Below are positions 9,332-17,539 of a stretch of 39,811 nt of DNA, in pieces (the first letter of the stretch is position 1; the number at the start of each line of letters is the position of its first letter). The notes beneath the pieces were generated by a model. The model did not search any database, was not told where the DNA came from, and saw only the letters and a program-made list of their open reading frames with translations. Location: positions 1 through 39,811 of the forward strand of contig JAUCGG010000025.1 in the NCBI GenBank assembly GCA_030378015.1, read 5' to 3'. The position numbers were made by a program, and so were the translations under genes. This DNA is from Desulfococcaceae bacterium HSG8 (GTDB taxonomy: Bacteria > Desulfobacterota > Desulfobacteria > Desulfobacterales > 4be13).

Positions 9332-9453
9332 GGGATTTCCCAAGAAATAAAATACCCGCGGGGATTGACAAATCCCCGCCGCGGGGTTCGGATTTGTCAA
9401 TCCGAGCAGAGAGACGTTTCCCGAACCGGGTATATTATTTATTCGGTGTTCCC
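9332..9453. mobile_element. short inverted-repeat element, family B, copy 1
   Basis: The ends are GGGATTTCCCAAGAAATAAA and the complementary TTATTTATTCGGTGTTCCC with extended similarity through TACCCG/CGGGTA. It is flanked by TAA at 9329-9331 and 9454-9456. The cargo is a GGGGATTGACAAATCCCC-type palindrome plus a TTCGGATTTGTCAATCCGA part, the same cargo as in copy 39420-39566 and at 29560-29960. Confidence 0.85.
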
Positions 9454-9456
9454 TAA

Positions 9457-9622
9457 GTACTCTGTTTCAGAATTAATGTCCGGGTTAAATTCCCCGGAGT
9501 GCGAAGCCTGCTCTGTAACGTAATCTTTCAGATTGCGCCGACAGATAAAGCGGGAACGCAATCTGAAAGATTACGTTACATTCTGCCGATCTGACCCGGA
9601 CATTATTTCCGGAACAGAGCAC
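9457..9622. mobile_element. short inverted-repeat element, family C
   Basis: Imperfect 29-bp ends (9457-9485 and 9594-9622) share CTCTGTT and TAATGTCCGGGT. Inside is a perfect 24-bp inverted repeat (9514-9537 with 9557-9580) containing AACGTAATCTTTCAGATTG. TAA lies directly on both sides and is shared with the neighbouring family B and family A elements. Confidence 0.75.
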
Positions 9623-9625
9623 TAA

Positions 9626-9828
9626 GGTGATTTCCAGAAATGAATGTACCACATATTCGGAATGATCCGTAAATTCCTCCCCCCTTTTTTAAAGGGGGGC
9701 CGGGGGGGATTTACGGCGTAACCCGCTTTTCTGCCAGCGAAAAATCCCCCCGGCCCCCTTTAAAAAAGGGGGAGAATTTACGAGTTACCGTACTGCATTT
9801 ATCGGTATATTTATTTCTGGAAATCACC
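9626..9828. mobile_element. short inverted-repeat element, family A, copy 2
   Basis: The GGTGATTTCCAGAAA end and matching TTTCTGGAAATCACC end are flanked by TAA at 9623-9625 and 9829-9831. The cargo differs from copy 1: it is a long palindrome around CCCCCTTTTTTAAAGGGGG and GGGGGGATTT. With its neighbours it fills the gap between mutS and the amidase gene; 9201-9328 and 9832-9968 show nothing recognisable. Confidence 0.85.
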
Positions 9829-9968
9829 TAAGTAAGTCCCGGCAGAGATTAGCCTGCAAAGCAAACTACCTGATTTTTCAATGATCAGGTTCCGATTAGC
9901 CCGGCTCGGATTTGCCAATTTGCCGGGAATCAGCAGAAAATACATCTGAGGATTTTCAAAATATATTA

Positions 9969-11798
9969 ATGAGATCAGAAGCCTATCATTCATATCCGAG
10001 GTTAAACAGCATCTTTCACACCTGTTTTTTCTTTATCTGCTGCATCATAAACATATTATGCCCGAACGACATATTGGCGATCACAGCAGAAGAGCAGTTC
10101 TATAAAGCCGAAGTCGCTTACAGGAAATTCCTTGAAAATCATGACAAACTGAAATACAGGGAAAACTGGCTGGTTCATGTTGAAGAATTCAGGGCTGCCC
10201 ACAAGCTAGACCCTTCCAGTTCCCTGGCCCCTGCTGCATTGTACATGTCAGGTGAGGTTTATAAGGAACTTTACAAACGCTCGTTCAAGCCCTCTGATAA
10301 AAAAGAAGCCATTGACGCGTTCAAACGTCTTTTAAAACGCTATCCCAGGAGTGTTTACAGGCGCAAGGCAAAGGTGGGAATAAAGGCACTTTCCCAGACA
10401 GAACCGGAGGTGAAAGTAAAAAAAGCAGAGTCCGGGAAGGCCAAGAAGACCGGAAGTGTTTCTTATGAAAAAAAACACAAAGCAAAGGGAGAAGTATTCA
10501 GACGGTCGAAGGATGAATATAAAAAACGAAAACCCCGGAAATCATATGCCTCATCTTCGAATAAATCCCCGGGCTTCTCAAAACCGACTACTGTCGCAAA
10601 CACAGATACTACGATTACCAATCTCAGATTCTGGTCCAATCCGAGCTACACCCGTGTGGTTATTGATGCGGATAATGAAACATCATACGCCTATAAGCTG
10701 CTGAAAAAAGATGCCAGCAACCCCTACCGCCTTTATATTGATTTTAACGGGAGCAGGTTGGGAAAAAGCATCAAAAGAATGATCCCGATCAATGATGACC
10801 TGCTTATTGATGCCCGGGCAAGCCAGTTCCGGAAAGATTCAGTGCGTGTGGTTGTAGATATTAAATCGTTCGGAACGTATAAAATCTTTTCTCTCAGGAA
10901 CCCGTTCAGAACCATCATAGATGTATGGGGCGGAGATAATAACGATCTCTTATATGCAAAAAAGTCAGAGCATAAAAAAAGGGTAACAAAAAAACGGAAA
11001 AAAGCGGAGCGCAGGAAAAAAATACCTCAGAAAAAACCGGAACAGAAGATTAAACCGACAGATATAGCTAAATCCCTGGCGCTGGGTGTCAGACGAATTG
11101 TTATTGATCCCGGGCACGGGGGGAAGGATGCAGGTGCGACCGGCTATAATAAAAAGGTGCTGGAAAAAAATGTTGCCCTGAGCATTGCCAAGCGGCTTGC
11201 GAGAAAGATCAGACGAAAACTGGGCTGTGAGGTCATTATGACCCGGAGGTCTGACCGTTTCCTCAGCCTTGAAGAGCGAACCGCTATTGCAAATACCCGT
11301 AATGCTGACCTGTTTATCTCTATACATACCAATGCCCACAAGAATAAAAGGGCATATGGAATTGAAACCTATTTTCTGAATTTGGCTACAGATGATGATG
11401 CAATAAGGGTTGCCGCACGGGAAAATGCGATTTCAAGAAAAAATATCAGCGATTTGCAGGTGATTTTGCAGGACCTCATGCAGAACGCCAAGATCAATGA
11501 GTCAAGCCGTCTGGCAACCCATGTCCAGAGAGCTTTATATCAGAATATGAAAAAGAATTTCAGCAAGATCAAAAATAAAGGCGTAAAGCAGGCCCCGTTT
11601 TATGTGCTGCTGGGCGCGCAGATGCCGTCTATATTAATAGAAACCTCTTTCATCAGCAATAAAAGAGAATGCAGCAGGCTGACCAACGGTAATTACCAGG
11701 AGCATTTATGCAATGCTATCCTGAAAGGCATCCGTGAGTATATCAAAGAGACCAATCCTATGGCGTTGTGGAGGTTGCGGCCTGATAATAATGGTTAG
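9969..11798 (+). CDS. N-acetylmuramoyl-L-alanine amidase with AMIN domain (AmiC-like)
   Basis: A secreted cell-wall hydrolase that cleaves the amide between N-acetylmuramic acid and L-alanine during cell separation. From ATG 9969 it has 609 residues. A hydrophobic signal segment (about 14-32) is followed by a TPR-like region (about 36-130), a Lys-rich linker, an AMIN domain (about 215-325), another Lys-rich linker and an Amidase_3 domain (about 370-595). Zinc and catalytic residues are visible: H383 in DPGHGG, E399 in VLEKN, H453 in SIHTNA and E558 in LIETSF. The frame is open back to 9912, but that start is TTG without a ribosome binding site. ATG 9969 gives a sensible signal peptide although its ribosome binding site is poor. 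The gene follows a chain of three mobile elements. Confidence 0.9.
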   Translation: MRSEAYHSYPRLNSIFHTCFFFICCIINILCPNDILAITAEEQFYKAEVAYRKFLENHDKLKYRENWLVHVEEFRAAHKLDPSSSLAPAALYMSGEVYKELYKRSFKPSDKKEAIDAFKRLLKRYPRSVYRRKAKVGIKALSQTEPEVKVKKAESGKAKKTGSVSYEKKHKAKGEVFRRSKDEYKKRKPRKSYASSSNKSPGFSKPTTVANTDTTITNLRFWSNPSYTRVVIDADNETSYAYKLLKKDASNPYRLYIDFNGSRLGKSIKRMIPINDDLLIDARASQFRKDSVRVVVDIKSFGTYKIFSLRNPFRTIIDVWGGDNNDLLYAKKSEHKKRVTKKRKKAERRKKIPQKKPEQKIKPTDIAKSLALGVRRIVIDPGHGGKDAGATGYNKKVLEKNVALSIAKRLARKIRRKLGCEVIMTRRSDRFLSLEERTAIANTRNADLFISIHTNAHKNKRAYGIETYFLNLATDDDAIRVAARENAISRKNISDLQVILQDLMQNAKINESSRLATHVQRALYQNMKKNFSKIKNKGVKQAPFYVLLGAQMPSILIETSFISNKRECSRLTNGNYQEHLCNAILKGIREYIKETNPMALWRLRPDNNG

Positions 11799-11893
11799 GC
11801 AAAAAATTACAGAAAATTCGGAAGGCTGATTCATGTGCCGTGCCGGTTCAGAGAAGATGTGAATCTAACCGTATATGCTTTATAGGTGAACTT

Positions 11894-12136
11894 ATGTTAT
11901 GCGAATTCTGCGGCGGGGAAACAAGAGGAAAAAATGTCAGGCGTCAGCACTGGCTCAACAAAAAGCTGTATATCGTCGAAAATGTCAGCGCTGAGGCATG
12001 TACCGAATGCGGAGAAAGATATTTTCATGCTAAAACACTTGACGCAATTGACAATTTTCTTTCTCAGAAACATCCTGTAAAAGCACATATCAGTGTTGAA
12101 ATAGTAAATTTAAACCAGGCTCAGGCAATGGCATAA
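11894..12136 (+). CDS. YgiT/MqsA-type zinc finger protein (putative antitoxin)
   Basis: An 80-residue protein with CEFCGG (C3, C6) and ACTECGE (C36, C39), the four-cysteine zinc site of YgiT-type domains found at the N-terminus of MqsA-like antitoxins. The rest is a short helical tail, with no room for a full MqsA DNA-binding domain. Start: ATG 11894, six bases after AGGTGA; the frame is open upstream to 11840 but that start is not supported. The usual partner, a small toxin gene immediately upstream, is absent: only 95 bp separate it from the amidase gene. It is probably an orphan antitoxin. Confidence 0.75.
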   Translation: MLCEFCGGETRGKNVRRQHWLNKKLYIVENVSAEACTECGERYFHAKTLDAIDNFLSQKHPVKAHISVEIVNLNQAQAMA

Positions 12137-12185
12137 TAATGGTTAGGTTAATTAAATTTAAATATCATATCATATTAACTAATTA

Positions 12186-12311
12186 GCATCCCTCATTTGT
12201 CAGTTTACACTTTCCTGTAGAACGATTTTTCAAATCGTTTAGAACGACTTGAAAAGTCGTTCCACAGTCAGAAAAAGTGTAAACTACTTTTCAACTTTTA
12301 TGAAAGATGCC
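12186..12311. mobile_element. short inverted-repeat element, family D, with 8-9 bp duplication
   Basis: The left end GCATCCCTCATTTGTCAG and right end ATGAAAGATGCC are separated by a GAACGATTTTTCAAATCGTT hairpin and by GTTTACACTTT/AAAGTGTAAAC. The flanks are identical: AACTAATTA at 12177-12185 and 12312-12320. Other copies show 8-bp duplications, so the ninth match is probably chance. Nothing else is visible in 12137-12394. Confidence 0.9.
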
Positions 12312-12394
12312 AACTAATTAAATAAAAAAGATAACCCAATCACTTACATTGAAATATTTTTAGGAAAGTAAATTTTGTTAAAGGAAAATTTATT

Positions 12395-12775
12395 GTGCAA
12401 GGTGATGAGAATCTTATAATAGAGCTGACCGATGACTGTGAAAAGAAGTTCCGCAGTTTTTCAGATAAAGAGCAGACTGAAATTGTAAATAAAATTGAAT
12501 ATTTCGGTGAACTGTACATGACAGACAGGGCAGAATTTTTCAGAAACGCCCGTCAGCCTGTGTTTTTCAGGATCAATGACAAGTTTGACTCTTCTTTATA
12601 TTATTTCAGAATAAACAATAATCTGAAAATTATCGCCTCAGTTGATGAAGATCCGGTTTTCGAATCGGTAACAGTTACATTGTTAAGTGCGTTCAGAGAC
12701 GGTGATATAGAAAAAAATTTCAGAACTGCCGCGCAGTCATTTTACCGCCAGTTTGCCAGTGTGGAACAGATTTAA
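12395..12775 (+). CDS. small protein, possibly RelE/ParE-superfamily toxin
   Basis: A 126-residue protein starting at GTG, preceded by AAAGGAAAA. Its middle (AEFFRNARQPVFFRIND, SLYYFRINNNLKIIASVDED, VTVTLLSAF) has the beta-strand and basic-loop pattern of RelE-like or cytotoxic-translational-repressor-like proteins. I do not recognise a specific family. The next gene follows after 11 bp and looks like another RelE-type protein, so this is a two-gene unit without a visible antitoxin. Function is inferred weakly. Confidence 0.5.
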   Translation: MQGDENLIIELTDDCEKKFRSFSDKEQTEIVNKIEYFGELYMTDRAEFFRNARQPVFFRINDKFDSSLYYFRINNNLKIIASVDEDPVFESVTVTLLSAFRDGDIEKNFRTAAQSFYRQFASVEQI

Positions 12776-12786
12776 CGGAATATCGC

Positions 12787-13113
12787 ATGACAAAGATTCT
12801 TATTGACGAGTACGGAATCATAAATGAAGCCTGTAAAATTTTACCTTATGATTACAAAATCAGCTTTCTGGAAGCACTCGGAGAACTTGAGGACAATAAC
12901 AGCCATAAATTCAAAAATTTTCCGAAAACCCGCCTCCACCGGGTCAAAGGGATAAAGCAGATAGTTTACAGGGCAGATATAGATAAAACATCCGGCTGGA
13001 GAATCCATCTTCAGCATATTGGCGGTGTACTGTATCTGAGAGATATAATCGAAGGTCAGAAACATGACGATGTTGTCAAAGTTATCAAAAAGAAAAAGAT
13101 AAGATATAAATAA
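12787..13113 (+). CDS. small RelE-like protein, possible toxin
   Basis: A 108-residue protein. The segment KIKNFPKT-like KFKNFPKTRLHRVKGIKQIV, then YRADIDKTSGWRIHLQHIGG, LYLRDIIEGQKHDD and a basic end KVIKKKKIRYK, resembles RelE/HigB-type toxins that end in a basic strand. A weak CGGA lies before the ATG. It is probably cotranscribed with the preceding gene. No antitoxin is recognised next to it; the addiction-module gene 58 bp downstream could be a partner. The assignment rests on pattern only. Confidence 0.5.
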   Translation: MTKILIDEYGIINEACKILPYDYKISFLEALGELEDNNSHKFKNFPKTRLHRVKGIKQIVYRADIDKTSGWRIHLQHIGGVLYLRDIIEGQKHDDVVKVIKKKKIRYK

Positions 13114-13171
13114 TAAAGGCATAACCCGCCCGGGGAATTTAAATCACTATAAAAATCAGACAGAAGATACT

Positions 13172-13450
13172 ATGCAACATATAATGAACAAAAACGAAAT
13201 AGTATATGAAATAAGAAGACTTAATGTAATCGAACGGCTTAATATCATAACAGATATCTGGGATGAGATAAAAGAATCACAGGAACTGGAGACCATCTCA
13301 GAGGATGAGATAAAACTTCTTTTGAACAGACTGGCAAATTACAGAGCGAACCCGGACTCCGCCACGGACTGGACGGAACTGAGACAGGATACTTATGACA
13401 GATATGCTGAAAAAAGTCAGATTTGCTCTACGCCAGGCCGTCTTTTCTGA
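13172..13450 (+). CDS. addiction-module antitoxin (PF09720-like), tail altered
   Basis: Residues 5-75 match the putative addiction module component pattern: VIERLNIITDIWDEIKES, then SEDEIKLLLNRLANYRANPDSATDWTELR. Such short antitoxins normally pair with a ParE-like toxin. Here the frame runs on for about 15 residues (ending CSTPGRLF) through DNA that in another frame encodes the end of XisH. The natural C-terminus has probably been replaced by fusion to the xisH remnant. The start is ATG 13172; ATG 13184 (MNKNEI) is equally possible. Confidence 0.65.
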   Translation: MQHIMNKNEIVYEIRRLNVIERLNIITDIWDEIKESQELETISEDEIKLLLNRLANYRANPDSATDWTELRQDTYDRYAEKSQICSTPGRLF

Positions 13451-13553
13451 TATATTTGAAGAACCTGTGGGTGAACTTCTGCTTAAAAATCAGCGTGTCC
13501 GTCTCATTGTTTTCGATCATCGGACAGAGGATATCATACAATGGGTACCCTGA
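13395..13553 (+). pseudogene. xisH: C-terminal remnant of XisH
   Basis: In the frame from ATG 13395 a 52-residue open frame ends in FSDIFEEPVGELLLKNQRVR, then LIVFDHRTEDIIQWVP. This is the characteristic C-terminus of XisH, an excision-controlling factor of cyanobacterial fdxN elements with a nuclease-like fold. Full XisH has about 140 residues, so roughly two thirds is missing. The remnant overlaps the end of the addiction-module frame and overlaps the start of xisI in the normal xisH-xisI arrangement. That arrangement supports the identification. Confidence 0.8.
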
Positions 13554-13875
13554 ATGACTACCGTAAAATTATTGAAAAAGTTTTAGAAAATTATCTTAAT
13601 ATCTCTTATGCTAACGGAGAGATAGAAAACGAAATAATTCTTGACCGCATGAATGATCGTTATGTAGTCATGTCATTAGGCTGGGAAAATGTCAGACGAA
13701 TTCACGGATGTATTATTCATATAGATATTATTGATGGTATGTCTGGATACAAAGAGACGGGACTGAGGACGGAATAGCGATTGAATTGGAACAGGAAGGA
13801 ATACCGAAAAATAAAATTGTCTTGGGATTTCATGAACCTGATGTCCGTCAGCACACGGGATATGCTGTTGCATAG
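13541..13875 (+). pseudogene. xisI: XisI, frameshifted
   Basis: The first frame gives MGTLNDYRKIIEKVLENYL ... SLGWENVRRIHGCIIHIDII and then breaks at about 13738. Removing the break (one base missing) restores VWIQRDGTEDGIAIELEQ, then EGIPKNKIVLGFHEPDVRQH and TGYAVA before TAG at 13873-13875. The whole is a standard XisI of about 111 residues, so the gene differs from an intact one by a single-base deletion. XisI works with XisH in cyanobacteria, but pairs are scattered in many filamentous bacteria and their role outside fdxN excision is unknown. The start overlaps the xisH stop. Confidence 0.85.
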
Positions 13876-13920
13876 ATCATTATGACTGAATTTGTGGAAC
13901 AAGATATTGGGAGTTTAACA

Positions 13921-14240
13921 ATGTTATCTGATGAAACAGGAAAACAACTGCATGACAGAGTAACTCTGGGGAAAGTATTAACTCCTGAAGAACATAACTT
14001 ATTAGAAAAGTGGTACAATAACCAGGATAACGCTGAATCCGAATTGTTAAAATCAAATACTGACTTACAGTCAGAGAAGCATATTGCAGAAACAGATTGA
14101 TTCAATTCTGACCAGAATCGGAACAGCCGCAGATCATATTCTAAAGACTGACAGATGAAAACAGATTATTGAGAAATGATATTTCAAATCTTCACAATCA
14201 GTTAGCAGAAAAAACGATGGACATGCCGCAATGTCCGTAA
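13921..14240 (+). pseudogene. small coiled-coil gene of unknown role, two frameshifts
   Basis: The start MLSDETGKQLHDRVTLGKVL followed by TPEEHNLLEKWYNNQDNAE is a pattern I associate with short hypothetical proteins common in cyanobacteria and filamentous bacteria. The frame stops at 14100. Removing one A near 14090 and one A near 14149 restores a continuous reading through QIDSILTRIGTAADHILKLT and ENRLLRNDISNLHNQLAEK to TAA 14238-14240. This would be a helical, probably coiled-coil, tail. ATG 13921 with GGGAG upstream is preferred over ATG 13882. It is the third consecutive broken gene after xisH and xisI. Confidence 0.65.
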
Positions 14241-14247
14241 ATTCGAT

Positions 14248-15165
14248 ATGAAGAAAAAAATTATTATAATTTCAGTACTTATAGCATGGATCGCTTTCGT
14301 CGTTATTTTCCAGTTAAACAGGGAAAACGGTGAAAAAACTTCTGAAGATACAAAATCTTCTGAAAAAGTTAAAAAAAAAGCAGAACCCGAGCCGTTTCTC
14401 ACCAACAAACTCGGCATGGAATTTGTCTATATTCCCCCGGGAACATTCATGATGGGAAGCCCCCCGGATGAGATCGGGGGATATCCTGACCGGGAAAAGC
14501 AGCATCAGGTGACGTTGACAAGCGGATTTTACATGCAGACGACGGAGGTGACCCAGGGGCAGTGGGAAACTGTGATGAAGGTCAATCCATCCTACTTTAA
14601 AGATTGCGGGGAGGACTGCCCTGTAGAACAGGTATCTTGGAATGATGTGCAGCGATTCATCTGGAAACTGAATCAGGCAGAAGGGGCCAACCAGTACAGC
14701 CTTCCCACGGAAGCAGAATGGGAATATGCGTGCAGAGCAGCTTCAACAACCAGGTTTCATTGGGGAAATAATGCTGGCTGCTCTGATGCGAATTACGGGG
14801 TCTCTTTTATCCACAACGAATGTAAAGGCATCAACCCCGGTAAAACAATGAAAGTCAGAAGCTTCCTGCCCAATGCCTGGGGGCTGTATGACATGCACGG
14901 GAATGTCTGGGAATGGTGTTTGGATCGGTTTGATTCTTACCCTGACAAGGCTGCGATTGATCCCGTAGGCGGATATGCAACAGTGGACAGAATTTACAGG
15001 GGGGGCAGTTGGAGTATGAGAGCGCGTTACTGCCGTTCAGCCAATCGTGACGGTGTCAGCCCGAATGAGAGAATCAGCGAACTGGGCTTTCGTCTTGTCA
15101 GGATCATCTCAGTATATGGAATCGGGAACCGGAGGGCAAGAACCAACATGAATCCTTATCCGTGA
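14248..15165 (+). CDS. membrane-anchored SUMF1 (formylglycine-generating-enzyme-like) protein
   Basis: A 305-residue protein. An N-terminal hydrophobic anchor (about residues 4-22) and a charged linker lead into a complete SUMF1 domain. Landmarks are MEFVYIPPGTFMMGSPPDE, EVTQGQWETVM, PVEQVSWNDVQ, YSLPTEAEWEYACRAA, WGLYDMHGNVWEWC and IYRGGSWSMRARYCRSANR. In true formylglycine-generating enzymes the last block carries two cysteines five residues apart. Here C262 is present but M257 stands at the first position, so sulfatase activation is unlikely. Such domains often serve as C-type-lectin-like binding modules. Residues after GFRLVRI are an unusual tail, and the TGA stop lies in the first unit of a heptamer array. 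Confidence 0.85.
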   Translation: MKKKIIIISVLIAWIAFVVIFQLNRENGEKTSEDTKSSEKVKKKAEPEPFLTNKLGMEFVYIPPGTFMMGSPPDEIGGYPDREKQHQVTLTSGFYMQTTEVTQGQWETVMKVNPSYFKDCGEDCPVEQVSWNDVQRFIWKLNQAEGANQYSLPTEAEWEYACRAASTTRFHWGNNAGCSDANYGVSFIHNECKGINPGKTMKVRSFLPNAWGLYDMHGNVWEWCLDRFDSYPDKAAIDPVGGYATVDRIYRGGSWSMRARYCRSANRDGVSPNERISELGFRLVRIISVYGIGNRRARTNMNPYP

Positions 15166-15238
15166 TGCGTGAAACGTGAAACGTGAAACGTGAAACGTGA
15201 AACGTGAAACGTGAAACGTGATGCGTGATGCGTGATAA
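15163..15238 (+). repeat. GTGANNC heptamer array after the SUMF1 gene
   Basis: About ten 7-bp units, mostly GTGAAAC with GTGATGC at both ends. The TGA of the first unit is the stop codon of the preceding gene. Confidence 0.9.
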
Positions 15239-15299
15239 GAATTTCCGCAGGGCTCTGTGTTCTCTGCGGTTTAACAAAATAGACATTATACTGAAGATA

Positions 15300-15375
15300 A
15301 TGCCACAAAGACACGAAGACACAAAGAAACACAAAGAACCTTGTGAGACTTCGCGCCTTTGTGCCTTCGTGGCAT
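15300..15375. repeat. inverted repeat of the ATGCCACAAAG type
   Basis: ATGCCACAAAGACACGAAG on the left pairs imperfectly with CTTTGTGCCTTCGTGGCAT on the right. It is followed by TTTTTAT, so it may terminate transcription. A second small palindrome (ACCACGAAT with ATTCGTGGT, 15398-15432) ends just before the ribosome binding site of the methyltransferase gene. Confidence 0.6.
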
Positions 15376-15449
15376 TTTTATATGATTTTTATGTCTAACC
15401 ACGAATCATACGAAAAAGATATCATTCGTGGTCAGGAAAGGAAACCGAT

Positions 15450-16445
15450 ATGGATACACAAGAATGGAATCCTGGTCAATTATTTGAAATATCAGGATTT
15501 TACTGGAAAACCTGTACACTCCATGCCGGGGTAAAGCTTGATATATTTACTATCATCGGAGATGAACAACTGACAGGCAGGGAGGTGGCCCGGAAACTGA
15601 ACTCGGATGAAAGAGCTGTGACAATGCTTCTGAACGCGCTTTCAGCAATGAACCTCCTGACCAAAACAGGGGAGAGATATGCCAATATCCCTTCGGCTGC
15701 TGCCCTGCTTTCAAAGAATTCTCCCCGCTATATCGGGCACATGATTATGCATCATCATCATCTGGTTGCCACATGGTCCCGGTTGGATGAGGCTGTAAAA
15801 ACAGGTAAGCCGGTCAGGGTAGCTTATGAGGATGACGATGAACAGCGGCGGGAAAGTTTCCTTATGGGAATGTTTAATCTGGCAATGGGAATTGCCCCGG
15901 GACTGGCAAAACAGACTGACCTTTCAGGCCGGCGTCACCTGCTTGACCTTGGCGGGGGCCCGGGAACATACGCGATTCACTTCTGCCTTAATAATCCCCG
16001 GCTCAGTGCCACTGTCGGAGATTTGCCCACAACCCGGCCATTTGCTGAAAAAACCATTGAAAAATTCGGCCTGTCTGACAGGATAAGTTTTACAGACGTC
16101 AATTACATGGAAGATGAGATCAAGGGGAAATATGATGTGGTGTGGATGTCTCATATTCTTCACGCGGAAGGCCCCGGGGATTGTCAGAAAATTATCTGGA
16201 AAGCGGTTTCAGCTTTGGAACCGGGCGGCATGATCATGATCCATGATTTCATTCTGGATGAGACCATGGACGCCCCTCTTTTCCCGTCGCTTTTTTCCCT
16301 GAACATGCTCATGGCAACTTCCTACGGGCAGTCTTATTCCGAAAAACAGATCAGGGAAATGCTTTCCGAGGCAGGTGTGAAGGACATTCAGCGGACTTCT
16401 TTCCATGGGCCTAATGATTCGGGAATTATTACAGGGGTTGTCTGA
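15450..16445 (+). CDS. SAM-dependent O-methyltransferase (family 2 type)
   Basis: A 331-residue class I methyltransferase. The N-terminal 90 residues form a winged-helix dimerisation domain (DIFTIIGDEQLTGREVARKL, RAVTMLLNALSAMNLLTKTG), typical of plant-type O-methyltransferases and bacterial homologues. The SAM-binding loop LLDLGGGPGTYAIHF begins at about residue 164. The acidic post-motif is GDLP, and VVWMSHILHAEG and LEPGGMIMIHDFIL follow. Start: ATG after AGGAAAGGAAACCGAT. Substrate is not predictable. The gene is convergent with the DHH gene, with 10 bp between the stops. Confidence 0.85.
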   Translation: MDTQEWNPGQLFEISGFYWKTCTLHAGVKLDIFTIIGDEQLTGREVARKLNSDERAVTMLLNALSAMNLLTKTGERYANIPSAAALLSKNSPRYIGHMIMHHHHLVATWSRLDEAVKTGKPVRVAYEDDDEQRRESFLMGMFNLAMGIAPGLAKQTDLSGRRHLLDLGGGPGTYAIHFCLNNPRLSATVGDLPTTRPFAEKTIEKFGLSDRISFTDVNYMEDEIKGKYDVVWMSHILHAEGPGDCQKIIWKAVSALEPGGMIMIHDFILDETMDAPLFPSLFSLNMLMATSYGQSYSEKQIREMLSEAGVKDIQRTSFHGPNDSGIITGVV

Positions 16446-16455
16446 ATACTGTTCT

Positions 16456-17355
16456 CTATGTTTCATTGGATTCATTTTTTAAAAGGATATCAATAATCCT
16501 GGGGATATAATCGTCAGCTTTGCTGGCATGAAATCTGCACGCTCCTGCGCCGCGATGCCCGCCGCCCTCAAATTCCGACAGCATGACGCCGACATTTACA
16601 TTGCAGTTCCGATTAAAAATACTGTGGCCCACGCCGACGATCACTTTTTCACGATCTTCGCTGTCATAGCGTATCCTGAGGCTTACAACAGCTTCCGGAA
16701 ACAGGGAATACACAAGAAAGCGGTTTCCCACAGGGGCTTCTTCGTTGAAAGAGCGGAAATCTGTAACTGATACATGTCCCATGACACGGGTATGCTCCTG
16801 CAGAAGCACTTTATAAGCTTTGTTCTGTTTAATTACGATGTTGCAGCGTTCCCGGACCTCCGGGTCTTCAATAACCGTGTCAATTTTATATGTTCGCAGT
16901 AAACTGACAAGCCTGTTCCAATAAGTTTCGTCTGATTTTTTATGGCTCGAAATGGTCATGGAAAGCAGGATGTACGGATAATTTTCAGGGTGAAGCACTT
17001 CATCCAAAGTCAGATCCGCAGAGTCAATTCTGTCTGTTTCCCGTACAAGTTCGGTATAGTCTCTTTTGAATCGGTCTTTGTAATATTCAAAAATGATTCC
17101 TGCTGCCGACGGAGCGATCTTAAAGGACCCTTTGAACGGTGTGTCAATCCGGTTGGTATAATGATGATCAAACCACATCATACAATTTTCATGGTATGGC
17201 AGATTTGCAATAATGTCATTTTCCAGAACATTGATCAGACCTTTCTGCATTTCACTCGGCTCTGCCCATTTTACAGGCTCCCTGATATCCAGTGCCTCAT
17301 AAAGAAGCACGGCGCATGTCACGCTGTCAAAATCGGCCCGTGTTACAATTCTCAT
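16456..17355 (-). CDS. DHH-family phosphoesterase (exopolyphosphatase-like)
   Basis: A 299-residue protein. The first metal motif is TRADFDS (D8, D10), the signature WFDHH is at 61-65 (D63, H64, H65), and a further aspartate occurs in ETDRIDSADL. The DHHA1 substrate-binding motif GGGHRGAGA is at 264-272. This family hydrolyses phosphodiesters or polyphosphate with manganese; the exact substrate cannot be read from sequence. Start: ATG preceded by AGGAGGTTAT on the minus strand, a strong ribosome binding site. It is divergent from the type II secretion operon, with about 70 bp between its start and that operon's promoter. Confidence 0.85.
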   Translation of the reverse strand: MRIVTRADFDSVTCAVLLYEALDIREPVKWAEPSEMQKGLINVLENDIIANLPYHENCMMWFDHHYTNRIDTPFKGSFKIAPSAAGIIFEYYKDRFKRDYTELVRETDRIDSADLTLDEVLHPENYPYILLSMTISSHKKSDETYWNRLVSLLRTYKIDTVIEDPEVRERCNIVIKQNKAYKVLLQEHTRVMGHVSVTDFRSFNEEAPVGNRFLVYSLFPEAVVSLRIRYDSEDREKVIVGVGHSIFNRNCNVNVGVMLSEFEGGGHRGAGACRFHASKADDYIPRIIDILLKNESNET

Positions 17356-17401
17356 ATAACCTCCTGAATTTAAATCTGTTTAAAGATAAAAAGATTTCAT
17401 A

Positions 17402-17430
17402 TTGAAGTTTTGATATATTAACGCTATAGT
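17402..17430 (+). promoter_or_regulatory. candidate promoter of the gsp operon
   Basis: TTGAAG at 17402-17407 and TATAGT at 17425-17430 are separated by 17 bp. It lies 110 bp upstream of the gspI start. Its position over the far upstream part of the open frame supports the shorter gspI start. Confidence 0.5.
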
Positions 17431-17539
17431 GCGGCTTTTTAACACAGAGACGATAGGATTGGTTAAAAAAGGCCGCATTAATTTTTTAAAGAACTCTGTA
17501 TATGTGTTATGGTTGCAAATTGCAAGAGAGGAGTGTAAT

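Noticed and set aside
17429..17539. Longer GspI start at 17429
   Set aside because: It would lie in the promoter and give a 47-residue leader; TTG 17540 has a ribosome binding site and a 10-residue leader.
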